From positions 1 through 5,346 of the forward strand of contig JAFYYE010000247.1 in assembly GCA_017557715.1 (NCBI GenBank): a DNA stretch of 5,346 nucleotides. The letters are read 5' to 3'. The notes beneath the pieces were generated by a model. That model was not told the origin of the DNA and did not search any database. It was given only the letters and a program-made list of their open reading frames with translations. Shown in pieces: positions 1 to 5,177 of the stretch (position 1 is its first letter; each line of letters begins with the position of its first letter). Source of the DNA: Pseudobutyrivibrio sp. (GTDB taxonomy: Bacteria; Bacillota; Clostridia; Lachnospirales; Lachnospiraceae). Both the position numbers and the translations under genes were made by a program.

Positions 1-554
1 GCAGTTAAATCACCAATAATTTTTAGAATGATATCCTTTGAAGTAACGTTGCCAGGCAAGGTTCCATCTATTTCAATCCTGATGGTCTCAGGTACCTTTA
101 TCCAAAGCTGGCCTGTACCTAAAATTCCTGCCATCTCCGTATATCCGATACCTGTAGAAAATGCTCCTACACAGCCATAGGTAGTAGTGTGGCTGTCTGT
201 TCCAAATGCAATGTCTCCTGGCTTTACATAGCCTGCCTCTGTCATCAGCTGGTGGCAAATTCCGTCTGTGCGATGGACATTCTTGATTCCATATTTTTCT
301 GCAAATTCATCTCCCACTCTAAAGTGTCTGGTGTCATCCACCTGAGTAGCTGGAAGGAAATGATCGTAAATGAGTACCACGCTATCTGGCTTTGCAACTT
401 TTTTAAAGCCCATCTCAGAAAACTTCTGAACTGCAAATGGAACCATAATGTCGTCAATCATACACCAATCCACATCTACAGTAACAATATCTCCAGGCTT
501 TACTTCATGACCAACCTTATTTCCAATTATTTTTTCAACTAATGTGTGTCCCAT
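1..554 (-). CDS. LeuC-family hydro-lyase large subunit, 3' part beyond the window
   Basis: This is the N-terminal 184 residues of an aconitase-superfamily large subunit, of the kind that isomerises or dehydrates 2-substituted malates (3-isopropylmalate, homocitrate/homoaconitate, citramalate or 2,3-dimethylmalate). It starts MGHTLVEKII, with GICHQ at residues 98-102, the active-site block GTDSHTTTYG from residue 118 and VPETIRIEIDG after residue 153. The cubane cysteines of this family lie near residues 300-360 and are off the left edge, so intactness cannot be judged. The ATG at 554 has an AGGGAG box six bases upstream, inside the 13-nt gap after the preceding small-subunit stop, so translation is probably coupled and these two genes probably form one enzyme. 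It differs throughout from the LeuC paralogue at 1149-2396 and is not a recent duplicate. The family is secure; the substrate is not determined, and dmdA-like dimethylmalate dehydratase or homoaconitase are alternatives to isopropylmalate isomerase. Confidence 0.9.
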   Translation of the reverse strand, partial: MGHTLVEKIIGNKVGHEVKPGDIVTVDVDWCMIDDIMVPFAVQKFSEMGFKKVAKPDSVVLIYDHFLPATQVDDTRHFRVGDEFAEKYGIKNVHRTDGICHQLMTEAGYVKPGDIAFGTDSHTTTYGCVGAFSTGIGYTEMAGILGTGQLWIKVPETIRIEIDGTLPGNVTSKDIILKIIGDLT

Positions 555-560
555 TCCAAT

Positions 561-566
561 CTCCCT
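561..566 (-). promoter_or_regulatory. Ribosome binding site of the truncated LeuC gene
   Basis: AGGGAG on the minus strand ends six bases before the ATG at 554 and begins just after the TAG stop (568-570) of the small-subunit gene. It fixes the start of the large subunit. The tight spacing predicts translational coupling and balanced synthesis of the two subunits. Confidence 0.7.
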
Positions 567-567
567 A

Positions 568-1047
568 CTAATCTAATCCATTACGCTTTCTCATTGCCTT
601 CACAAGGCCTCCTGCCTCCAAAATCTCTGTAAGATTGTCTGGCAAGCTGGCGATTGGATAGGATTTACCATTTACAATAATCTCTTTTCCAGGAATAACT
701 TCTGCTTCATCCCCTTCATTTACCTCATCATACAAATCTGGCTGTTCAATAAGAAGGAGCCCATTATTAATAGCGTTTCTAAAGAATATTCTGGCAAAGG
801 ATTTTGCAACAATGCATGAAATTCCAAGAGCCTTTACCACCTCTGGAGCCTGCTCTCTTGAAGAACCACAACCAAAATTATTTCCAGCCACAATCATATC
901 CCCAGGCTGAATCTGCCCTGCAAGCTCTGGTCTAAGTGGTGAAAAAGCGTAAGGCTTCATCTCATCAACTGTCTCGAAGGCCAGATACTCTGTAGGCAGA
1001 ATAATATCTGTATCTATATCATTGTCTAATTTCCATATTTTGCTCAT
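568..1047 (-). CDS. LeuD-family hydro-lyase small subunit (copy a)
   Basis: This 159-residue protein is the small, swivelling-domain subunit of an isopropylmalate/homoaconitate-type isomerase; it closes over the Fe-S active site of the large subunit in the cytoplasm. Visible family marks are DxDTD at 10-14, the substrate-specificity loop YLAF at 21-24, the NFGCGSSREQAP block at 57-68 and AKSFARIFFRN at 81-91. The length matches the short archaeal/clostridial LeuD type rather than the roughly 200-residue enterobacterial type. The start at 1047 has a GGAG box eight bases upstream. It is followed after 13 nt by a LeuC-type gene, its likely partner, giving a small-then-large order opposite to the usual leuC-leuD. 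Its position after another LeuC gene means pairing with that one cannot be excluded. The loop lacks the arginine associated with homoaconitase (YLRT), which argues for an alkyl-substituted malate substrate; that is inference from the Methanocaldococcus enzymes. Confidence 0.92.
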   Translation of the reverse strand: MSKIWKLDNDIDTDIILPTEYLAFETVDEMKPYAFSPLRPELAGQIQPGDMIVAGNNFGCGSSREQAPEVVKALGISCIVAKSFARIFFRNAINNGLLLIEQPDLYDEVNEGDEAEVIPGKEIIVNGKSYPIASLPDNLTEILEAGGLVKAMRKRNGLD

Positions 1048-1070
1048 ATTATAATCTCCAAGTCTATGTT

Positions 1071-1158
1071 CAAAATCTTACATTCACAATAATTTGTCTT
1101 TCCTCTCTCAACTAACATGTTTCGCTCAGAAAGCAAATACATTGTGAATTAGATTTTG
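1071..1158 (-). repeat. Structured intergenic element, copy 1 (putative cis RNA)
   Basis: Read on the minus strand, this is a long imperfect hairpin across the end of the LeuC gene and the gap before the LeuD gene. The outer helix is CAAAATCT (1158-1151) with AGATTTTG (1078-1071), 8 bp. A 1x3 internal loop, A against GTA, follows. The second helix is ATTCACAAT (1149-1141) with ATTGTGAAT (1090-1082), 9 bp. Inside are ATTTG/CAAAT and CTTTCT/GGAAAG helices with small bulges, and a 22-nt apical region at 1105-1126. The LeuC stop codon (1149-1151) and last codons lie within the helices. The same architecture recurs at 2419-2504 with a different outer-helix sequence, which supports a selected RNA structure. 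The closing arm ends about 11 nt before the LeuD ribosome binding site. No U-tract follows, so it is not a simple terminator. I do not recognise the family. Confidence 0.75.
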
Positions 1159-2396
1159 TCTGCAGTTACTATGTATCCTTTTATCGCTGATGCCGTAACC
1201 GTCGCAGCCGAAGCCAGGTACACAAACGAATCCTTGTGGCCAGCACGTCCTTTAAAATTACGGGTACCGGTAGAAATCAGTGTCTCTCCCTCACCAATTA
1301 CACCCTGACATGCACCCCAGCACACAGAACAGTTTGGATTCATCACCATAGCTCCAGCATCCATAAATATATCTAATAAACATTCCTTAAGTGCCTGCTG
1401 ATAAACCTCTCGGCTGGCAGGAACCACGAGAAATCTCACCTTATCAGCCACGTGCTTTCCCTTGATTACAGAAGCGCCTACTCTTAAATCCTCGATACGT
1501 CCATTGTTGCAGCTGCCAAGGAAAGCCTCGTCAATCTCTATTCCCTCACATTCCTTTACAGGCACTACGTTATCCACAAAATGAGGCTTCGCAACGATTG
1601 GCTCAATCTCATTTAAATCAATGTCAAATACTTCTGAAAAGACTGCATCATCATCAGACTTATAGATAGCCTTAGGCTCACGCCCATGCTCTTTTAAATA
1701 ATCAAGTGCAACATCATCCACTTCCATAAGTGCAGTCTTTGCCCCAGCTTCAACACATAAATTGCAGATAGAAATTCTATCCGCTATAGAAAGTCCTTTC
1801 AGCCCCTCTCCTGCAAACTCCATTGCTTTATAATTTGCCCCGTTAGCAGAAATCCTTCCGATGATTGTAAGAATCAAATCCCTTGCATAAACTCCATGCT
1901 TTAGTGAACCTGTAAGATTAAATCTAATTGTCTCTGGAACAAGAAGCCAGGATGTGCCTGTAACCATAGCATAAAGGTAATCTGTACATCCTACACCGGT
2001 ACCAAATGCGCCAAGAGCGCCATAAGCACAGGTATGTGAATCTGCTCCAAAAATCAACTCCCCAGGACGTACATGATTTTCCATCATAACCTGATGGCAT
2101 ACGCCCTCACCTTCGTAAAATGTGATGCCATTTTCTCTTGCGAAATCTCTCATCTTCTTGTGAGAAGCTGCAGTCTTTGGACTGTCTGCAGGAATGTTAT
2201 GATCGATTATCCAAACAAGCTTGTCCACGTCGGCGATGTGTGGATTCTTTAAGTTGTTGTACATATCAATAGTAAGATGGGTGGTTCCATCGTTACTCAT
2301 AAGTCTATCTAAAGTAACTGTCTCAATATCACCAGCGCGGCAGCTCTCCTTACCTGCAGCACAGGCGATAATCTTTTCAGCCATTGTCATGCCCAT
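1149..2396 (-). CDS. LeuC-family hydro-lyase large subunit (complete paralogue)
   Basis: This complete 415-residue large subunit of an aconitase-superfamily isomerase has the usual length of the archaeal/clostridial LeuC group. The three [4Fe-4S] ligands are visible: C296 in LGSCNNGRIEDL, and C356 and C359 in NPNCSVCWGACQG. Other marks are GVCHQ at 98-102, GADSHT at 117-122, SRE with R329 at 328-330, and STGTRNFKGRAG at 375-386, whose arginines normally bind the substrate carboxylates. It is therefore expected to be active. Two details differ from the common pattern: CNNG instead of CTNG, and an extra cysteine (C363) four residues after the CxxC. The ATG at 2396 has AGGAGG eight bases upstream, favouring it over in-frame ATGs at codons 3 and 5. 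It is flanked on both sides by copies of the structured repeat and by LeuD genes. The upstream LeuD (2519-2986) is the likeliest partner. The substrate could be isopropylmalate, citramalate or a related acid. Confidence 0.93.
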   Translation of the reverse strand: MGMTMAEKIIACAAGKESCRAGDIETVTLDRLMSNDGTTHLTIDMYNNLKNPHIADVDKLVWIIDHNIPADSPKTAASHKKMRDFARENGITFYEGEGVCHQVMMENHVRPGELIFGADSHTCAYGALGAFGTGVGCTDYLYAMVTGTSWLLVPETIRFNLTGSLKHGVYARDLILTIIGRISANGANYKAMEFAGEGLKGLSIADRISICNLCVEAGAKTALMEVDDVALDYLKEHGREPKAIYKSDDDAVFSEVFDIDLNEIEPIVAKPHFVDNVVPVKECEGIEIDEAFLGSCNNGRIEDLRVGASVIKGKHVADKVRFLVVPASREVYQQALKECLLDIFMDAGAMVMNPNCSVCWGACQGVIGEGETLISTGTRNFKGRAGHKDSFVYLASAATVTASAIKGYIVTADKI

Positions 2397-2418
2397 TATC
2401 TAGTCCTCCTTAAGGTCC

Positions 2419-2504
2419 GCTGAGTTACATTCACAAGCCATAGCATTCTCCGCTCATCTTACACGATTCGCTTGAGAAATCTAAGAGCTTGTGAATTACT
2501 CAGC
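2419..2504 (-). repeat. Structured intergenic element, copy 2 (putative cis RNA)
   Basis: This second copy of the element lies between the LeuD stop (2519) and the LeuC start (2396). On the minus strand the outer helix is GCTGAGT (2504-2498) with ACTCAGC (2425-2419), 7 bp. The same A-against-GTA internal loop follows, then ATTCACAAGC (2496-2487) with GCTTGTGAAT (2438-2429), 10 bp. The inner helix is TAG/CTA plus TTCTC/GAGAA around a 2x2 mismatch (2474-2483 with 2441-2450). Its 22-nt apical region at 2451-2472 matches copy 1 at 17 of 22 positions. The core between the conserved ends is 72 nt in both copies. The outer and inner helices have unrelated sequences in the two copies but still pair. 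The 3' arm ends nine bases before the AGGAGG of the LeuC gene, leaving that site outside the hairpin. No run of T follows it. Confidence 0.78.
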
Positions 2505-2518
2505 TCATCTAAAATTCT

Positions 2519-2986
2519 TTAATTGTTTAATGATGCGATAAGTCCGCCCTGGTCGAGAATTTCTTGCATTTTTGATGGTAGCTTTGTGCAGGAATATTCT
2601 TTTCCATTTGCGGTGATTATGCCAGCCTGTAAATCAAGCTCCATATCATCACCATCTTCTACTGCATCATATAGCTCCTTACTGACAATAACAGGCATGC
2701 CAATGTTTATGGAATTACGATAGAAAATACGGGCAAAGGACTTTGCAATCACAGCCTTCACACCTAGCGCCTTTAGCACACTAGGTGCCTGCTCTCTTGA
2801 TGAACCGCATCCAAAATTCTCATCAGCCACAACAAAATCTCCAGGCTTTACCTGACTTGCAAAATCAGAATTTAGCGATTCAAAAGTATGCACCTTCATT
2901 TCATCTATGGTGGGAAATAGTAGATACTGGGATGCAATAATCTGATCCGTATCTACATCTTTTTGAAAACGAAATACCTTGCCCAT
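2519..2986 (-). CDS. LeuD-family hydro-lyase small subunit (copy b)
   Basis: This 155-residue small subunit of an isopropylmalate/homoaconitate-type isomerase aligns without gaps to copy a over at least the first 96 residues. By hand count 54 of those 96 are identical, so it is an old paralogue. DVDTD occupies 10-14, the specificity loop YLLF 21-24, NFGCGSSREQAP 57-68 and AKSFARIFYRN 81-91. The loop has Leu where copy a has Ala and where homoaconitases have Arg, so the two copies may favour different side chains on the malate substrate. The ATG at 2986 has AGGAGG at 2991-2996, only four bases upstream, which is close but workable. It lies 75 bp after the GH127 gene and 122 bp before the LeuC gene, with structured-element copy 2 in the latter gap. 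The probable partner is the LeuC product at 1149-2396, giving an enzyme distinct from the pair to its left. Confidence 0.92.
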   Translation of the reverse strand: MGKVFRFQKDVDTDQIIASQYLLFPTIDEMKVHTFESLNSDFASQVKPGDFVVADENFGCGSSREQAPSVLKALGVKAVIAKSFARIFYRNSINIGMPVIVSKELYDAVEDGDDMELDLQAGIITANGKEYSCTKLPSKMQEILDQGGLIASLNN

Positions 2987-3019
2987 AATTCCTCCTAGTC
3001 TAAAAATAATATTTCAACT

Positions 3020-3048
3020 ATTGTACTCCAATTCTTTAGTGATTTAAA
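3020..3048 (-). promoter_or_regulatory. Possible internal promoter for the hydro-lyase genes
   Basis: On the minus strand TTTAAA (3048-3043) and TACAAT (3025-3020) are separated by 17 bp, a fair sigma-A pattern. Transcription would start near 3013, about 27 nt before the LeuD start at 2986. If real, the leuD/leuC genes could be transcribed apart from the GH127 gene. The region is AT-rich, so chance matches are easy. Confidence 0.35.
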
Positions 3049-3061
3049 GAGGTAAATTATA

Positions 3062-5008
3062 TTAGTCTTCTCTAATCCATACCTGCATTTCGTTTTCCCC
3101 ACGATTTGCCCAAGCATAATATGGAATAAATGTAAGCTTAGCGTCTTCTACAGATGGTTTTACATTAGAGTATAGATTGTTAGATTTTTCAGGAATTACT
3201 CTCTTTCCAGTAGCTGTAATTTTTCCAACACCATTTAAAATGCTGCCATCAAATTCATAATCAAGCTTTGCTTTTGAAGAAAGGCTGAGACAATTTAAAT
3301 CCGTTCCGTTATCCACACCCTCGAGACAGTATATAAATGGTCCTCTTGAAATAGCTACCTTTCCCACGTCCTCAGATACAAGTGGATTAGCATAATTGCG
3401 GTGAATTGTCATATCAAAAACAACACCTACTACAGCTGATTCACCTGCTTCTACTTCAAGGTAGTGATATCCCTTTTCATCATTAAGCTCTATCAGCTTT
3501 CCACCAATACTGATTCTAAAATTTTCACTCCAGCCTGGTACTCTCACACCTACTTTTATCTTTGTTCCAGAATTATTGCTGATGAATAATCCTGCCTGAT
3601 CATCCCAAGGGAATCGTGTAGTCTGCTTTACAAGTACCGCTCCATCAGATACATCAAGAAGAGCATCTGACTCCATATATTGATTAATTAAAATTGTATT
3701 TCCTGTTACCGTATATACGTAATCGTCTACTGATGTAATCATTCTTGCAAGGTTTGGTGGGCAGCATGCGCATCCAAGCCAAGAAGGTCTTACAGGCTTC
3801 ACGTGGCTTTTTGAAGGATCCTTTTTGGATTTTAATGGATTCACCTCTAATGGATTAACATAGAAGAAATGCTTTCCATCAAGGGCCATTCCTGCTATAG
3901 CGCAGTTGTATAATGCTCTTTCCATAATGTCTGCATAGTTGCCATTTGGATCCATTCTAAGCATCTGTCTTGCAAAGAAAATCAATCCAATAGCCGCACA
4001 AGTTTCGCAGTACATTGTGTCATTTGGCAAATCATAATCCATAGTAAATGCCTCACCGTGAACAGTAGAGCCAATTCCTCCAGTAATAAACATACGCTGA
4101 TTTGTTATGTTATCCCATAGAGTTTTACAGATATCAAATATCTCCTTATCTCCTGTAGTAGCTGCAAGATCTGCAAGGGCTGTACACATATAAACTACGC
4201 GAACTGCATGGCCTTCTGCTGTCTTTTGCTCTGCTATTGGAGCGTGATTCTGGAAATATGTATTAGCAGCATTTGCAACCCAATCAAGGGCGTTTGGTCC
4301 CTTATAAACCTTTGCCTGCTCTCTAAAGAAATCTGGGTGCTTTCCTCTTTCTGTAAGGAAATATTTTGCAAGATTAAGATAACGCTCTTCTCCTGTTTCG
4401 TGATAAAGACGAAGTAAGCCTATCTCTATCTCCTCATGTCCATCATAACCATGTATCTTTCCATCTTCAGGGCCAAAATTATCATCAATATTATCAGCGC
4501 ATCTTTTTGCAATATTTAAAACCTTTTCATTTCCTGTTGCACCATAGTAAGCAACAGCAGCCTCGATGAAATGTCCCATACAATAAAGCTCGTGGCTTCC
4601 CGCCAAGCTCTGATATCTATATTTAATTCCAAGGATTGAAAAGAATGTATCCAAATAGCCATCTGGTTCCTGTGCCTCTTCAATCAAATCAATTACTTCA
4701 AGTGCCTTTTGCTCCAGCTGTGGATCCATTTTCTCCCTGAGAGAATAGGCTACAGCCTCCAGCCATTTATAAACGTCACTATCCTGGAATGTCCATCCAT
4801 AATGAGTTCCTGTAGTACGTCCTGCAGCTATCTTAAAATTCTCGATAGCATGACTTTTCTCGTTTGGAATCCCCGCATCATCTCTTTCTTTTTCGATAGT
4901 AATTCCAGCAATATCGTTTAATACATTCCACTGATAAGGAATCATTTCGCTTCTTACAAGTTCTCTGTATCTTCCCCAAAAACTTGATTTAATCTTTACC
5001 TCTGACAT
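3062..5008 (-). CDS. GH127 beta-L-arabinofuranosidase (DUF1680 family), cytoplasmic
   Basis: This 648-residue glycoside hydrolase of family 127 has almost the length of Bifidobacterium longum HypBA1 (658). HypBA1 releases L-arabinose from beta-1,2-linked arabinofuranosides such as those on plant hydroxyproline-rich proteins. The catalytic set, matched from memory of the HypBA1 structure, is present: E319 (acid/base), E335 and C337 in CETC, and C415 and C416 in LGCACCPPN. C415 would be the nucleophile and the E335/C337/C415/C416 group the zinc site. Sugar-site histidines appear as H139 (SHELY), H191 (YDGHEE) and H267 (EGHAVR). An (alpha/alpha)6-barrel fills most of the first 430 residues, with beta domains after it. 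There is no signal peptide, so it acts on imported oligosaccharides. The ATG at 5008 follows a GGAGAAGGG box. It is first in the leftward gene series with its own promoter, and nothing in view supplies an arabinose pathway or transporter. Related families (GH146) are less likely given the length. Confidence 0.92.
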   Translation of the reverse strand: MSEVKIKSSFWGRYRELVRSEMIPYQWNVLNDIAGITIEKERDDAGIPNEKSHAIENFKIAAGRTTGTHYGWTFQDSDVYKWLEAVAYSLREKMDPQLEQKALEVIDLIEEAQEPDGYLDTFFSILGIKYRYQSLAGSHELYCMGHFIEAAVAYYGATGNEKVLNIAKRCADNIDDNFGPEDGKIHGYDGHEEIEIGLLRLYHETGEERYLNLAKYFLTERGKHPDFFREQAKVYKGPNALDWVANAANTYFQNHAPIAEQKTAEGHAVRVVYMCTALADLAATTGDKEIFDICKTLWDNITNQRMFITGGIGSTVHGEAFTMDYDLPNDTMYCETCAAIGLIFFARQMLRMDPNGNYADIMERALYNCAIAGMALDGKHFFYVNPLEVNPLKSKKDPSKSHVKPVRPSWLGCACCPPNLARMITSVDDYVYTVTGNTILINQYMESDALLDVSDGAVLVKQTTRFPWDDQAGLFISNNSGTKIKVGVRVPGWSENFRISIGGKLIELNDEKGYHYLEVEAGESAVVGVVFDMTIHRNYANPLVSEDVGKVAISRGPFIYCLEGVDNGTDLNCLSLSSKAKLDYEFDGSILNGVGKITATGKRVIPEKSNNLYSNVKPSVEDAKLTFIPYYAWANRGENEMQVWIRED

Positions 5009-5052
5009 TATCCCTTCTCCTTCTCCACAATATTTAATTTATGTTTAATTTA

Positions 5053-5081
5053 ATTATACCAAATCAATTTTTAGAAGTACC
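5053..5081 (-). promoter_or_regulatory. Probable GH127 promoter
   Basis: A perfect minus-strand TATAAT (5058-5053) lies about 45 bp before the GH127 ATG. The -35 position, 17 bp upstream (5081-5076), reads GGTACT, a poor match to TTGACA, which suggests that an activator is needed or that this promoter is regulated. A 9-bp direct repeat TTTAATTTA (5033-5041 and 5044-5052, 11 bp apart) sits between the -10 box and the ribosome binding site. Confidence 0.6.
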
Positions 5082-5086
5082 GGTTA
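5077..5086. promoter_or_regulatory. ACCGGT palindrome, candidate operator in the divergent gap
   Basis: The perfect palindrome ACCGGT (5079-5084) lies in otherwise very AT-rich DNA and covers the weak -35 region of the GH127 promoter. Central CG or CCGG steps flanked by A/T are typical of LacI/CcpA-type operators. The minus-strand context TTTAACCGGTACTT keeps only part of the cre core (AANCGNT). The position fits control of the GH127 gene, and perhaps of the divergent gene. The regulator is unknown. Confidence 0.3.
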
Positions 5087-5147
5087 AATTATTTTGTTTT
5101 CCATTAAAAACTTTTAATTATCACATTTATGGATTATTATAGTCTCC

Positions 5148-5153
5148 TATGAT
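5148..5153 (+). promoter_or_regulatory. Possible -10 box for the YgjV-like gene
   Basis: TATGAT lies 24 bp before the ATG at 5178 and would give a leader of about 18 nt. No good -35 box is present at the proper distance. TATTAT at 5135-5140 is an alternative with TTTTAA (5112-5117) 17 bp upstream. Both are weak, and some promoter must lie here because the gene is divergent. Confidence 0.3.
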
Positions 5154-5164
5154 ATTTAATTAAT

Positions 5165-5170
5165 GAGGTG
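5165..5170 (+). promoter_or_regulatory. Ribosome binding site of the YgjV-like gene
   Basis: GAGGTG sits seven bases before the ATG at 5178. It abuts another ATG at 5171 in a different frame with no spacer, so it supports 5178 as the true start. That agrees with the hydrophobic protein encoded in the 5178 frame. Confidence 0.6.
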
Positions 5171-5177
5171 ATGATTT

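Noticed and set aside
189..542. Plus-strand open frame of 117 codons
   Set aside because: It lies opposite the conserved LeuC coding frame, has no convincing ribosome binding site and resembles no family; it is a shadow frame. The minus-strand frame at 245-457 is likewise a shadow of that gene.
1071..1158. Structured elements as intrinsic terminators or integron attC sites
   Set aside because: There is no U-tract after either hairpin. attC sites need the GTTRRRY/RYYYAAC core boxes, and neither copy has them. No recombinase or transposase gene is in view.
3034..3049. CTTTA/TAAAG hairpin as a terminator after the GH127 gene
   Set aside because: The stem has only five AT-rich pairs and no T-run follows in either direction, so it would not terminate transcription.
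4208..4921. Plus-strand open frames opposite the GH127 gene (4208-4417, 4709-4921)
   Set aside because: They are antisense to well conserved GH127 sequence and encode Cys/Ser/Ile-rich sequence typical of reverse-complement frames. The same applies to 2221-2403 and 2523-2723 opposite the LeuC and LeuD genes.
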